A DNA stretch of 64,000 bases from Riemerella columbipharyngis. GTDB lineage: Bacteria > Bacteroidota > Bacteroidia > Flavobacteriales > Weeksellaceae. Positions 1 to 9,147 of the stretch are shown here, one piece after another. Position numbers and translations under genes: made by a program. The notes beneath the pieces are model-generated. The model searched no databases. It worked only from the letters and a program-made list of their open reading frames with translations, and was not told where the DNA came from. Numbering within the stretch: the stretch's first letter is position 1; each line of letters begins with the position of its first letter. Location: the NCBI RefSeq assembly GCF_900101995.1, contig NZ_FNAS01000006.1:44046-108045 (forward strand), given 5' to 3'.

Positions 1-58
1 CGACCGTAGTCGAGCCATTGAGTTCGATGGGTCAGACATATAGTGAAAATGCCAAGTC
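1..58 (+). repeat. Direct repeat unit A, part of the effector leader
   Basis: These bases are identical to 2025-2082 (offset 2024). They lie in the same reading frame of the leader in both places. The match may extend left of the window. Confidence 0.9.
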
Positions 59-305
59 CGGTGTATCTCCGAGCCTTAATGCGGTGGATACGGGTATGAA
101 AGCAGCCATGACGTTGATGGGGCTTGGGGAGAATCTTTTGTCCGCCGTGATGTTTCCAGCCTTGGAATCTCTCGGTTTGAAAGGCATCGCCTGCCTTCCC
201 ATCAGCAAGCAAATGGATCCATCCATTGGTGTCGATGATCCCTCTGAGAATATGAGTCATAAACATGAGAAGAAAAATGTAACATATAAGAACAAAAAAA
301 AATGA
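3..305 (+). pseudogene. Truncated leader of a PAAR-like (type VI-associated) secreted toxin, copy 1
   Basis: The frame is already open at the left edge, so the 5' end lies outside the window. It encodes a helical leader followed by LPISKQMDPSIGVD, which resembles the start of PAAR-like regions in type VI effectors and Rhs proteins of Bacteroidota (from memory of the family, not a search). The rest of a PAAR domain is missing. After that motif the protein runs into a lysine-rich tail and stops at 303-305, overlapping the ATG of the ankyrin gene by ATGA. The first 58 bases are identical to 2025-2082, inside a second copy. I infer the N-terminal stub of an effector that lost its body. It could instead be a small leader-only protein. 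Confidence 0.5.
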
Positions 306-799
306 AAAAGAACTATTTTGATGACAGAAAACTTTTCATCACGCTAAATAAAAATAGTATTGATGAAATTATCAGCTTTTTAGAACCGTTTGGTATCGAC
401 AGCTATGATAGAGACGGAAGGACTATGTTGATGAATTTAATTATTGAGAGGAAAGAAGAACTTCTTAAGTCTTTTATGGAGTTAAATCCTAACATCAACA
501 GTCAGGATTTTAATGGGTACTCAGCACTTCACTTTGCTGTTCAAGAGAAGTTTTTTACTGCAATAGATTTGCTCTTGGGTAAAGAAAATCTACAGATTGA
601 CTTACAAGATAAATAGGGAAACACGCCATTACTTAGGTTGGTTTGGGAGGAAAATATTGACAATATGGATCTAATCTCAAAATTAATTGAGAAAGGAGCT
701 TCGTTGGAACTTCCAAACAATTCTGGGGTAACTGCTCGTTCATCTATGCAGGAAATTACTGAAAAAGGAACTGTTGATTATAGTCAGTTCTTGGGATAA
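302..799 (+). pseudogene. Ankyrin-repeat protein interrupted by an in-frame TAG
   Basis: The first 104 codons give ankyrin repeats (DGRTMLMNLI, FNGYSALHFAV). A TAG at 614-616 follows LQDK. After the stop the same frame continues for 60 codons with GNTPLLRLVW and further repeat-like sequence, ending at TAA 797-799. Ankyrin repeats typically read DKxGNTPL at exactly this point, so one base change in codon x explains the break. Ankyrin proteins are often neighbours of toxins and may act as immunity proteins; that role is inference here. The gene overlaps the leader stub by the ATGA junction. A truncated 104-residue protein could still be made. Confidence 0.7.
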
Positions 800-827
800 T
801 CAAATTTTAAGATAGAAAGTTTGTAGA

Positions 828-1178
828 ATGGAAAATAAAGATTTTTTGGGTTTAGATGTACCGTATTTAACAAATGCATATATCCGCCAGAAGGATAAAG
901 AGGATATTAAAATTGTGTGTGCAAATCTACTAAGATTTGCATGGGACAAGGGACTGTTATTGAATAATCCCTTTAATGAAGAAGGAGAACTCATATTAAC
1001 AACTTGTGTTTATGAGAATGATGTCACGGAACTTGGAAGACAGATTTTCAGCGACTTATGTTACAAATGGATTACATATACGGATAACCTAACAGGGAAA
1101 ATTGACAGAAAGAATAATATAAAAATGTTAGAAAAGTACTACAACCAACTGATTCAACAGTTAGAAATAAAACAGTAG
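828..1178 (+). CDS. Hypothetical small protein, possible immunity protein
   Basis: The gene encodes 116 residues from a clear ATG, with no signal peptide and no membrane segment. It is mostly helical by composition (repeated charged and hydrophobic stretches, a C-terminal amphipathic helix around residues 90-114). I do not recognise the family. It lies 28 bases after the ankyrin gene and among toxin fragments on the same strand. Small cytosolic proteins in this position are commonly immunity proteins, which is inference only. Confidence 0.55.
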   Translation: MENKDFLGLDVPYLTNAYIRQKDKEDIKIVCANLLRFAWDKGLLLNNPFNEEGELILTTCVYENDVTELGRQIFSDLCYKWITYTDNLTGKIDRKNNIKMLEKYYNQLIQQLEIKQ

Positions 1179-1224
1179 TAGTTTCAGAATAGATAAAAAT
1201 ACTCATCAACAAAAACTATAATAA

Positions 1225-1341
1225 AAATTAGCGATATGTCTCACCGATGGAACATCTATAAAAAGAGAAATTGAAGCCATACAAGATTTAGAACGTATAT
1301 ATGGTCAAGGTAATGTAGAATTTATACCCTATAATATATAA
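1225..1341 (+). pseudogene. Orphan toxin C-terminal tail
   Basis: A frame without a start codon opens right after TAA 1222-1224 and runs 38 codons to TAA 1339-1341, ending GQGNVEFIPYNI. The next gene starts two bases later at 1344, the usual spacing of a toxin tail and its immunity gene. The tail cannot be assigned to a toxin family. The 11 bases at 1236-1246 (atgtctcaccg) also begin the leader gene at 1961, but in a different reading frame; this could mark a recombination joint or be chance. Confidence 0.4.
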
Positions 1342-1343
1342 AA

Positions 1344-1892
1344 ATGAAGAAAGTAAATATCCAATTTTTCGCAACACTAAATGAGAATGTTGAATTCCTT
1401 ACAGATATGTACAAAGCAGGATTCAATATTCTATTGAGAATAGATGAACCGAAAGCAAACATTCTGATTGATGACAATAATGTTGGTTCAATTAGAGAGA
1501 TATTGCTGAAAGAAAATGTGAGTTACTGGGATTCTGCAGCTTATTTTTCTAATAAAGAATACAATACCAATTGTCCTTTCAATGAATTTTCATCTTACAA
1601 TCCTGATATCATGTTTTTACGAATAGGAGAAGAAAAACCAGGGCATCTCAAAGAAAGTTGGTTGGCAACCTCTTTACAATTTGATGATGAGGAATTAAAT
1701 CTTGCTTTTTATAGAATAGGGCAACGATTAAAGAGAAACACCAAGTGTGGAGGCATTTTGTATAGTAATGATCTAAATGAAGGGAAATTCTGCAAGAATG
1801 TAAGGTACACCGGTGGTGCACTTGAATTTAATCAAAAAGGCGGAAAAGTTTATCAATTTAACCCCAACGTACACTTTAAATTAGGAGTATAA
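1344..1892 (+). CDS. Hypothetical protein, probable immunity protein of the preceding toxin tail
   Basis: The gene encodes 182 residues starting MKKVNIQFFATLNENVEFL, with no signal peptide or transmembrane segment. The C-terminal half is rich in Gly, Asn and aromatic residues. I do not recognise the family. It starts two bases after the stop of an orphan toxin tail and is followed by a second copy of the effector leader. That order (toxin tail, small gene, next leader) fits a toxin-immunity cassette. Function is inferred from position alone. Confidence 0.55.
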   Translation: MKKVNIQFFATLNENVEFLTDMYKAGFNILLRIDEPKANILIDDNNVGSIREILLKENVSYWDSAAYFSNKEYNTNCPFNEFSSYNPDIMFLRIGEEKPGHLKESWLATSLQFDDEELNLAFYRIGQRLKRNTKCGGILYSNDLNEGKFCKNVRYTGGALEFNQKGGKVYQFNPNVHFKLGV

Positions 1893-1960
1893 ATAAACCT
1901 TCGAGCCGTCTATTTTAGCAAATTACTTTCATTATAAGTAACCCTTAAATCATTTTCCTT

Positions 1961-2170
1961 ATGTCTCACCGTATCGAATCAGAACAGCGCAATTACTTCA
2001 CTTCGGTCCAGTCCCAGTTGTCAGCGACCGTAGTCGAGCCATTGAGTTCGATGGGTCAGACATATAGTGAAAATGCCAAGTCAGGAGTCTATCTATGTTT
2101 AAACCTTTTTTATTTTATCCTACAAAGAAAAAAAATATTAACTAAATTTTTTATTATCTTTGGAATATGA
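1961..2170 (+). pseudogene. Truncated leader of a PAAR-like secreted toxin, copy 2
   Basis: This copy has its own ATG (MSHRIESEQRNYF...) and matches copy 1 through GQTYSENAKSG. Identity stops near 2083; the frame then runs through unrelated hydrophobic and lysine-rich codons to a stop at 2168-2170, which overlaps the start of holB. The tail after about residue 42 is probably intergenic sequence read through. This start shows what is missing at the left edge. No PAAR motif remains. Confidence 0.55.
2025..2082 (+). repeat. Direct repeat unit A, second copy
   Basis: This is a perfect match to bases 1-58. Together the copies bound about 2 kb of orphan toxin/immunity material, so homologous recombination between them could delete or exchange that segment. 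Confidence 0.9.
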
Positions 2171-3285
2171 AATGGGATGATATCATAGGACAAGACCAAA
2201 TAAAAAGTGTATTACTAAAAAGCATTGACAACAATAGAATAAGCCATGCACAGCTTTTTGTAGGTAAAATGGGATACGGCACTCTGCCGCTGGCACTCTT
2301 GTATGCACTGGAAATCCTGAAACGAGAACACTCCGAAGCCGAGCACAAAGTAAGCTCCCTCAATCATATGGACCTCCATTTTAGTTTCCCTATATTCAAA
2401 GGAGAAAAAAATGCTCTTAGCCAAAGTGTTTTCAATATATGGCGGGATATGATTCTCAATAATCCCTATGCCGATTATCAAGACTGGATAAGTGCTTTGT
2501 CTGGAAATGAGAACAAACAAATATTCATCTCGCCCGACGAGATATCGGCTATCACCCAGAGTCTTAGCCTGAAAACCTTTGAAGGAGGGACTAAAATTCT
2601 CATCATCTGGGGCGCTGAAAAAATGAGTGAAAATGCGGCAAACAAATTCTTAAAATTCTTGGAAGAACCACCGGAAAAAACGGTTATCATTCTATTGGCT
2701 ACCTCTACCGACAATATGCTGCAAACCATACTATCGAGATGCCAGATTCTGAATATTCCTAAAATAAATGATGATACGCTTCTTGCTAAAATAAGCGAAA
2801 CAATAGAAGACGAAAGCCTCGCAAGAGAAATTTTAATCCAGGCACAAGGCGACTATAACACGGCAAAGAGATTGATAAATCACGAAGCTGCCGACCAAGA
2901 TTTTGAAGACTATTTTATTCAATGGGTGCGTACCGCATTCCAGGCAAGGAGCAAACCCCAAGTCCTAAAAGACATCATTAACTGGGCAAATACCATCGCC
3001 CTATGGAGCACAGAAAAACAAAAGAATTTTCTAAATTACTGCACCGAAGTATTTCGGCTGGCATTACTCCAAAATTACGGTACAAGCGAGCTGGTTTATA
3101 AAAAGATTATGAAAAATAATTTTAATTGGAAAGGGTTTTCTAACTTTATCAGCGGTGCAAATATTGAAGGCATATTAAACGAAATTTCCCAAACACATTT
3201 ACACCTCGTAAGAAACGGCAATGCCAAAATCCTTTGGACTGATATGGGCATAAAACTCACGCGGTATCTACACTTAAAACCTTAA
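2167..3285 (+). CDS. holB: DNA polymerase III delta-prime subunit
   Basis: This is a clamp-loader AAA+ subunit that helps load the sliding clamp on primed DNA. The protein has 372 residues. The N-terminus (WDDIIGQDQI) and SHAQLFVG are typical. The P-loop is degenerate (GKMGYGTL at 33-40, no lysine), as expected of delta-prime, which does not hydrolyse ATP. LKFLEEPPE lies at 162-170 and the SRC arginine-finger motif at 190-192. The cysteine zinc module of some homologues is absent. The gene is followed by a strong hairpin terminator and convergent rlmN. It directly follows the leader fragment, so this is the chromosomal edge of the toxin remnant. Confidence 0.9.
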   Translation: MKWDDIIGQDQIKSVLLKSIDNNRISHAQLFVGKMGYGTLPLALLYALEILKREHSEAEHKVSSLNHMDLHFSFPIFKGEKNALSQSVFNIWRDMILNNPYADYQDWISALSGNENKQIFISPDEISAITQSLSLKTFEGGTKILIIWGAEKMSENAANKFLKFLEEPPEKTVIILLATSTDNMLQTILSRCQILNIPKINDDTLLAKISETIEDESLAREILIQAQGDYNTAKRLINHEAADQDFEDYFIQWVRTAFQARSKPQVLKDIINWANTIALWSTEKQKNFLNYCTEVFRLALLQNYGTSELVYKKIMKNNFNWKGFSNFISGANIEGILNEISQTHLHLVRNGNAKILWTDMGIKLTRYLHLKP

Positions 3286-3291
3286 AAAAAC

Positions 3292-3332
3292 AAAAATACT
3301 CCGGTCTTTTCCAGAGTATTTTTATTTTATTT
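3292..3332 (+). terminator. Rho-independent terminator of holB
   Basis: A perfect 10-bp stem (3292-3301 with 3314-3323) is followed by a T-rich tract. It lies between convergent holB and rlmN. Confidence 0.75.
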
Positions 3333-3566
3333 AGTTTCGTCTATAATTTATTTTTGTAGATTTTTGCCGCTGCTTATTCGGCTTACCTCGCTACAGAGCC
3401 GCATATGAAATTGAGAATCTATTTTCTGCCTCTGCCCTATTAGGAATCAAAAAACATTTTTAATTATCTGTTTTCTCTTACATAGGAATTCAAAACTGCA
3501 TCAAAGTGCGTATAACCAAATTTCCGAAAGAACAAGGCATTTTATTTTTTATAAACTAATAATTCA
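3333..3566. other. Intergenic region without a recognisable gene
   Basis: About 230 bases lie between convergent genes. One minus-strand frame gives a 23-residue piece (FFRKFGYTHFDAVLNSYV...) that ends in a stop but has a stop directly before it and no start. It may be a gene remnant. Nothing else is seen. Confidence 0.4.
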
Positions 3567-4595
3567 TCAAGATTTATTAGCCAGCTGCCCACAAGCGGCA
3601 TCTATGTCTCCTCCCCTGCTGCGGCGTATCATTACTGTAATACCGTTCTTCTCAAGCTGCCGGACATAGTTATCCGTAGCAGCAGGGTTACTCCTGTCAT
3701 ACTTACCGTCTCCTATGGAATTATACTCTATCAGATTGACTTTGGTTGGCACTTTTTTGCAAAACTTTATAAGTGCTTTGATATCCTCATCTTGGTCGTT
3801 TATCCCTTTCCAAATACAATATTCCAAAGTGATAATCCCCCCCGTGTGTTGATACCAATACTGCAAAGCCTCTATAATCTCTGTAAGCGGAAACTTGGTA
3901 GAGAACGGCATTATTTCATTTCTTTTTTCCTCTATGGCAGAGTGTAGAGAAAGTGCAAGTTTTACCCTCAAATCTTCGTCTGCCAGCATTTTTATCATCT
4001 TGGGGATTCCGGAAGTAGAGACTGTAATTCGTCTTGCCGCCATTCCCAAGCCTTCGGGTTTTGTAATTTTTCTAATGGCTTCCACTACATTTTTGTAATT
4101 CATCATTGGCTCGCCCATTCCCATAAATACAATATTGGAAAGAGGCCTGTCAAAATATTCTCTGCTCTGTCTATCTATCAGCACTACTTGATCCACAATT
4201 TCTGCTACTTCCAAGTTTCTCATTCGTTTGAGTCTTGCCGTAGCACAAAATTCACAATTGAGCGAGCAGCCCACTTGAGAAGACACACACGCCGTAGTAC
4301 GCGTTTCGGTGGGAATCAGAACACTTTCTACCATCAGCCCATCGTGAAGACGGACTCCATTCTTTATCGTACCATCTTTGCTTTTTTGCAAAACATCTAC
4401 CGCCACAGGCTTGATAATGAACTCCTGAGCCAGTCTTTCTCTCAAAGTTTTCGAGATATTGGTCATCTCATCAATAGAATGTCCGTTTTTATTCCACAAC
4501 CAATCATAAACCTGCTTGGCACGAAAAGGTTTTTCCCCGATAGAGAGAAAATAGTTTTTCAGGTCTTCTAAGCTTAATGTACGGATATCTCTCAT
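3567..4595 (-). CDS. rlmN: Dual-specificity RNA methyltransferase RlmN
   Basis: This radical SAM enzyme methylates C2 of A2503 in 23S rRNA and A37 in some tRNAs. The protein has 342 residues, the usual length. The radical SAM cluster is CxxxCxxC with Cys110, Cys114 and Cys117 (QVGCSLNCEFCATA). The two catalytic cysteines of the family fit Cys103 (TACVSSQ) and Cys335 near the C-terminus (AACGQLANKS). Conserved GMGEPMMN and the C-terminal MIRRSRGGDIDAACGQL are present. It is transcribed away from queA's 3' side on the same strand with a 66-base gap. Confidence 0.96.
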   Translation of the reverse strand: MRDIRTLSLEDLKNYFLSIGEKPFRAKQVYDWLWNKNGHSIDEMTNISKTLRERLAQEFIIKPVAVDVLQKSKDGTIKNGVRLHDGLMVESVLIPTETRTTACVSSQVGCSLNCEFCATARLKRMRNLEVAEIVDQVVLIDRQSREYFDRPLSNIVFMGMGEPMMNYKNVVEAIRKITKPEGLGMAARRITVSTSGIPKMIKMLADEDLRVKLALSLHSAIEEKRNEIMPFSTKFPLTEIIEALQYWYQHTGGIITLEYCIWKGINDQDEDIKALIKFCKKVPTKVNLIEYNSIGDGKYDRSNPAATDNYVRQLEKNGITVMIRRSRGGDIDAACGQLANKS

Positions 4596-4661
4596 AAAGA
4601 AAATAAAGCAACAGACGATTTGCCCATTGCTTTTGGCTTAATAATAGTTACATTTTACAAA

Positions 4662-5711
4662 TTACAAAATAAGCATAGCATCTCCGTATGAGTAGAATTT
4701 ATACTTCTCGCGGATTGCCTCTTCGTATGCCTCCATCACAAAATCTTTACCGGCAAAAGCGGCAATCATCATCAGCAAAGTCGATTTAGGGGTATGGAAA
4801 TTGGTAATCATAGTATTGGCAATTCCAAAATCATACGGAGGATAGATAAATTTATTAGTCCACCCGTGATAAGGTCCTATTCTTCTATTAGAAGACACCG
4901 AAGTTTCTATGGCTCTCATTACCGTAGTTCCCACGGCACAAATTTTCCTATCTTCTTCTATGGCTTTATTGATGAGGTCTGCATTTTTCTGGTCTATGAT
5001 AGTCTCTTCGCATTCCATTTTATGTTTAGAAAGGTCTTCTACTTCTATAGGATTAAAGGTTCCCAACCCCACATGCAGAGTGATTTCCGCAAAATTGATT
5101 CCTTTGATTTCCAGCCTTTTCATCAAATGTTTAGAAAAATGGAGCCCCGCAGTAGGTGCAGCTACAGCTCCCTCTACTTTGGCATAGATGGTCTGATAAC
5201 GCTCTGCATCCTCCGGTTCTGCCTCTCTTTTAATGTATTTAGGCAGCGGTGTGTTTCCTATTTCTCTGAGTTTTTCTCTAAACTCTTCGTAAGAGCCGTC
5301 GTAGAGAAACCTTAGCGTTCTCCCTCTCGAAGTGGTATTGTCTATTACCTCTGCCAATAGCGTTTCTTCTTTATCAAAGAATAATTTATTCCCTATTCTT
5401 ATTTTCCTTGCAGGATCCACAAGGACATCCCACACACGGGTTTCTTTATCCAATTCTCTCAATAAGAAGACTTCTATTCTTGCTCCTGTTTTCTCTTTGT
5501 TTCCGTAGAGTCTTGCAGGGAAGACCTTTGTATTGTTAAAGATAAATAAATCATTTTCATCAAAATAATTTACTACATCTTTGAATAGTTTGTGCTCTAT
5601 CGTTTGTTTAGCTCTATCGAGTACCATTAGTCTTGCTTCATCTCTATGTTCAGACGGACGCTCTGCAAGAAGCTCGGCAGGCAAATTGAAATTAAAATCA
5701 GATGTTTTCAT
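4662..5711 (-). CDS. queA: S-adenosylmethionine:tRNA ribosyltransferase-isomerase
   Basis: QueA transfers the ribosyl part of SAM to preQ1 at tRNA position 34, making epoxyqueuosine. The protein has 349 residues, typical length. It starts [19 protein letters not shown] and contains the family motifs [31 protein letters not shown] and the C-terminal [18 protein letters not shown]. The start is chosen because the N-terminus aligns with the family and a Bacteroidota -7 box lies 62 bases upstream. Confidence 0.96.
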   Translation of the reverse strand: MKTSDFNFNLPAELLAERPSEHRDEARLMVLDRAKQTIEHKLFKDVVNYFDENDLFIFNNTKVFPARLYGNKEKTGARIEVFLLRELDKETRVWDVLVDPARKIRIGNKLFFDKEETLLAEVIDNTTSRGRTLRFLYDGSYEEFREKLREIGNTPLPKYIKREAEPEDAERYQTIYAKVEGAVAAPTAGLHFSKHLMKRLEIKGINFAEITLHVGLGTFNPIEVEDLSKHKMECEETIIDQKNADLINKAIEEDRKICAVGTTVMRAIETSVSSNRRIGPYHGWTNKFIYPPYDFGIANTMITNFHTPKSTLLMMIAAFAGKDFVMEAYEEAIREKYKFYSYGDAMLIL

Positions 5712-5772
5712 TCAAAAAAATTAAGTTAAAAAATACAATAATAAAAATATTTATTATTATTTTAAGAATTTG

Positions 5773-5780
5773 CAAATATA
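5773..5780 (-). promoter_or_regulatory. Candidate -7 box for queA (TATATTTG)
   Basis: Reads TATATTTG on the minus strand, matching TAnnTTTG, 62 bases before the queA ATG. A partial -33 (CTTG, 5802-5805) is 21 bases upstream. Confidence 0.35.
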
Positions 5781-5876
5781 CAACATTCGGCACCCCTTTG
5801 TCAAGTGATTTTATAAAAACATTATCTTTTATTGCTTCCATTGAGCCTCTCTTGAAAACAATAATAGCCGGACAAA

Positions 5877-6650
5877 TTACTTTCCTCCGTCCAAATTCGG
5901 CATTCTCATTCTCTTTCGGAAGACAGGCAGATATTTATCAAAATAAACCGCTATAGTTTCGTAGTTATTATTTTCTACAAACTGCAAAAGATGCTCCGAA
6001 GTATAAACGAATTGCAAAAACTCATCTATTTTATTGCTCGGGATTCCCATTCTCAGAAAATAAGCATCGCCGTAGTATTTTCTGATGGAGGTATTGGCTT
6101 TTATCATTTGTTCGTACTCGTAGAGGCGTTTCTTTCTCCGTCTGTCTCCGGAAATCCAGTCATAGATGGTATTGATATTAAGTGTAAATCCCGTAATAAA
6201 AGGCGGTGAACTATAGTTTGTATCTGCCTTTGGAGCCGGCAAGCCTATTATTTTATTTATATTCAGCTTCGTGTATTTATTACTCAATCGGCTTTCATCT
6301 ATCTTAAAATTGCCTGTTGGTTTTCTTTTGAGAACTATTTCCGGAATATTGCTATACGCCATATCCAGATGCACAATGTTTTCATTATTGAGCATTTTTG
6401 GTTTTATTCTTATGTCTTTCCGCTCGGTAAGCACAGAGGTAAATCTTACCACATCATCTTCTTTTGCTGAGATTTCAAAACCTCCCTTATAATCGCAAAG
6501 CACTGTTTTCTGCGTATTAAGATTAGTAACATAAACAGGCGTAAAAGAGATATCCGTACGGTCTTTCACCCATATTTTTCCCTTATAAATTTGAGCAGAT
6601 AAAAATACCGAAGTCAATAAAAAAAAACAAAAAATAAAATTTCTAATCAT
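5877..6650 (-). CDS. Secreted protein with carboxypeptidase-regulatory-like domain
   Basis: The protein has 257 residues. Residues 1-19 form a signal peptide ending FLSAQ. Residues about 20-110 look like the beta-sandwich carboxypeptidase-regulatory-like domain common in Bacteroidota surface proteins (IYKGKIWVKDRTDISFTPVYV, then YKGGFEISAKEDD). The C-terminal half is charged and helical with no recognised domain. It probably acts in the periplasm or at the outer membrane. It lies 75 bases downstream of the Omp85-type gene on the same strand. Molecular function is unknown. Confidence 0.75.
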   Translation of the reverse strand: MIRNFIFCFFLLTSVFLSAQIYKGKIWVKDRTDISFTPVYVTNLNTQKTVLCDYKGGFEISAKEDDVVRFTSVLTERKDIRIKPKMLNNENIVHLDMAYSNIPEIVLKRKPTGNFKIDESRLSNKYTKLNINKIIGLPAPKADTNYSSPPFITGFTLNINTIYDWISGDRRRKKRLYEYEQMIKANTSIRKYYGDAYFLRMGIPSNKIDEFLQFVYTSEHLLQFVENNNYETIAVYFDKYLPVFRKRMRMPNLDGGK

Positions 6651-6725
6651 AGTGGCAAATGTAATGAGTACGAATTAAATAAAACTCACAATAAATGGTT
6701 AAAGTTTATTAAAAAGGCGTTAAAA

Positions 6726-8330
6726 TCAGAATCGGCTAAGAAGCCCCCAGTGGACTTTTGTATTCTTAAAATTAAATCTATCCTCAAAGTTGTTACCGTT
6801 AGATATCTGAAAACTCATCAATCCCACAGGAAGAATGAAATTAAACCCAAATCCTCCGCTATACAAATTTATATCTTTCTCGAACAACGGATTTTTGAGT
6901 TTCCCCATCTGTCCAAAAACATCAAAAAAGGCAGTCTCACCAATAATATAACGGTATTCCAAACCTCCATAGACATAGAATTTGGACAAAAGAATATTTT
7001 CATCAAATCCCCGCAGAGAATTCCAGCCTCCTATCCGAAAAAGCTCATTTACAGAGAGTACTTCTTTAGTGTCAAGTGCGGCTGTTTCTATTTTGGCATT
7101 GATGAAATTTCGGTCCGCCAGTTGCAGATTGTGTTCGGCAAAGAGCTGATATTGCTTCGTAGGAACTATTTTGGAATCATCGTAAATGGTATTGAATAGG
7201 TCGGCATCTGCTTTTATTTTCGTTTTATAAAGCATCAGAGGATTGTCTATGGGCATCTGAAATTCATACCAAACCCCAAAGCCCTTTCGCTTAAAATTCC
7301 TTGCTGTGCTCAGATTAGCTGCCGATACCGACGAAAGCTCCAAATGCCCTCTTATCCCAACTTTCTGCCGCGGTGAAAATTGAAAATAAGCTCCGGACAA
7401 TACCTTTACATTGGCAAAAGTAGAATCTTGTCTAAATATGTTGGTATGAAGATTTACCCCGATATTGGAATTAAAGAGATAGGGGACATCTGCCTGCATA
7501 TCAAAGTTTTGCCCCGAATTGGGATTTCGCTGCCAAAACAAACTTACAGACTCAAATCCATTAAAAATATTTTTGAAATTAAGGCTAATGCTTCCCGTTA
7601 CTTGAAACTTTTGAGAATTATTATTCCCAAAACCGAGTACGCCATCAAAGGTATTGGCTTTTTTCTTTTTCAGAAAGAGGTAAATCTGCGTAGAATCTTT
7701 GGTAAAAAGTGTCTGAGGATTTCGTTCTAATGTTACGAAAGTATGATTGGCCAATGCATTACGGATTTTCAAGAGGTGGCGGTCATCATAAGTCTGCCCT
7801 ACAAACTCTTTCTCCAGATTTTTGACAAACCGTCTCGGCACTCTGTTGTAATCCCGAATGACAAAGCCATCAATCGTTCTTTTGTTGGCTCTCACCACCG
7901 AAAGCCCCACTTTGGGAACACCACGCTCCATTCCCAAAAACCGACTCTTAATACGGTTAAACGCATAGCCTTTTTGCTTATAGATATCATTTATCCTAAG
8001 TCTTAAAGAGTCTAAGTCTTTAACGACAACCCCTGATTCCAGCCCCAGATCTACTGAAAGGTCTTTCGGCAAAACCACTTGAGTTCGATTAAAATCTTGT
8101 CCCTTATCATAATAAATCTTAACGGAATCTCTCTTTTGTTCCACGCTCTGCAGTCTCGTCAAATAGTAACGATACTGAGAAAGAGAGTCTAAAAAATGAA
8201 CCGCAGAAAGAGAGTCTTTTACCTGAGTAGTAGCGTGGGATTTCGCATCTATAAGGAAATAGCGGTGTCCCTGTGCCGTCCCCAAAAGATACACTAAAAA
8301 TAGTAATACACTCCAAAATTTTCTCTCCAC
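6726..8330 (-). CDS. Omp85-superfamily outer membrane protein (BamA/TamA/ShlB-like)
   Basis: The protein has 534 residues. An N-terminal signal segment (about 1-20) is followed by a helical stretch, POTRA-like sequence (about 80-220) and a C-terminal 16-strand-type beta-barrel. GGWNSLRGFDEN matches the conserved RGF loop of Omp85 barrels, and the chain ends in Phe as outer-membrane barrels do. Substrate is unknown: assembly factor, lipid carrier or secretion partner are all possible. The start is GTG at 8330, 12 bases after the SDR stop; no ATG is available in frame near it. Confidence 0.8.
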   Translation of the reverse strand: MERKFWSVLLFLVYLLGTAQGHRYFLIDAKSHATTQVKDSLSAVHFLDSLSQYRYYLTRLQSVEQKRDSVKIYYDKGQDFNRTQVVLPKDLSVDLGLESGVVVKDLDSLRLRINDIYKQKGYAFNRIKSRFLGMERGVPKVGLSVVRANKRTIDGFVIRDYNRVPRRFVKNLEKEFVGQTYDDRHLLKIRNALANHTFVTLERNPQTLFTKDSTQIYLFLKKKKANTFDGVLGFGNNNSQKFQVTGSISLNFKNIFNGFESVSLFWQRNPNSGQNFDMQADVPYLFNSNIGVNLHTNIFRQDSTFANVKVLSGAYFQFSPRQKVGIRGHLELSSVSAANLSTARNFKRKGFGVWYEFQMPIDNPLMLYKTKIKADADLFNTIYDDSKIVPTKQYQLFAEHNLQLADRNFINAKIETAALDTKEVLSVNELFRIGGWNSLRGFDENILLSKFYVYGGLEYRYIIGETAFFDVFGQMGKLKNPLFEKDINLYSGGFGFNFILPVGLMSFQISNGNNFEDRFNFKNTKVHWGLLSRF

Positions 8331-8342
8331 GAAACGATTATT

Positions 8343-9146
8343 TTAGTCAATATGATTGTATTTACGCATAAGTTTTTCATAGATTTTTTGGGGTAAAAGC
8401 CACTTGAGCGGCACGCCTATCTTTTGCCCAAATTTTCCAAAATAATAGTGCGAACGCCACTCCGGCTTGCTAAGCAACCGCTCCACATATCTCGCTACCG
8501 CCTCCGGACTATCGCCGCTATCCACATGGCTGTTCATCAAAGCATAAACTTTATTGAAAACCTCTCTATATGGTGCCGAGACTTCGGATCTTACACGGTT
8601 TTGGGCTATATCTGTTTTTACATCTCCAAGGTGCAAAGCACAAATTTGCACATTCCAGGGTCTTACTTCGTAGCGTACAGCCTCCGTAACTTTGTCGAGT
8701 GCCGCTTTTGAGGCAGAATAAAATCCCCTGAATGGCAATCCCATTTCACTCCCTATACTGGATATATTGATAATCTTTCCGCTTCGTTGTTCTCTCATAA
8801 AAGGCAAAACGGCACTCATCACCTGAACCGCACCCACAAGATTGAGATTAAAGAGTTTCTGTATCTCTTCTGCTTTTGTATCTTCTACTGCACCTACCAT
8901 ACCCATACCGGCATTATTGATTAAAACATCTATCTTTGATTCTTTTTCTACAATGCTCGCTATAGCGTTTTTCACGGCTTCTGCATTAGTAATATCTACG
9001 GACATTGAAGTGAAATCAGACTCTACGCTGCTCCTGCTTAGTCCATAGACACGATGCCCCTGCCGGCTGAAACAAACCGCCATAGCCTTGCCAATTCCCG
9101 AAGAAGCTCCTGTAATGGCAATTATTTTTTGATTCGTTATGTTCAT
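8343..9146 (-). CDS. Short-chain dehydrogenase/reductase
   Basis: This classical SDR enzyme has 267 residues and is NAD(P)-dependent. The cofactor motif TGASSGIG is at 12-19 and NNAG at 77-80. The catalytic triad is a serine at 129-130, Tyr143 and Lys147 (YSASK). SRSS following the second strand suggests NADP preference, which is inference. The substrate cannot be told. It lies one base after aroA and 12 bases before the Omp85 gene, so the three may share a transcript. Confidence 0.9.
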   Translation of the reverse strand: MNITNQKIIAITGASSGIGKAMAVCFSRQGHRVYGLSRSSVESDFTSMSVDITNAEAVKNAIASIVEKESKIDVLINNAGMGMVGAVEDTKAEEIQKLFNLNLVGAVQVMSAVLPFMREQRSGKIINISSIGSEMGLPFRGFYSASKAALDKVTEAVRYEVRPWNVQICALHLGDVKTDIAQNRVRSEVSAPYREVFNKVYALMNSHVDSGDSPEAVARYVERLLSKPEWRSHYYFGKFGQKIGVPLKWLLPQKIYEKLMRKYNHID

Positions 9147-9147
9147 A

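Noticed and set aside
3480..3545. Short minus-strand peptide FFRKFGYTHFDAVLNSYV as a gene
   Set aside because: It is only 23 codons with a stop directly before it and no start; a remnant at most.
4794..5315. Plus-strand open frame of 173 codons opposite queA
   Set aside because: It lies fully within queA on the other strand and its translation is an unstructured mix without motifs.
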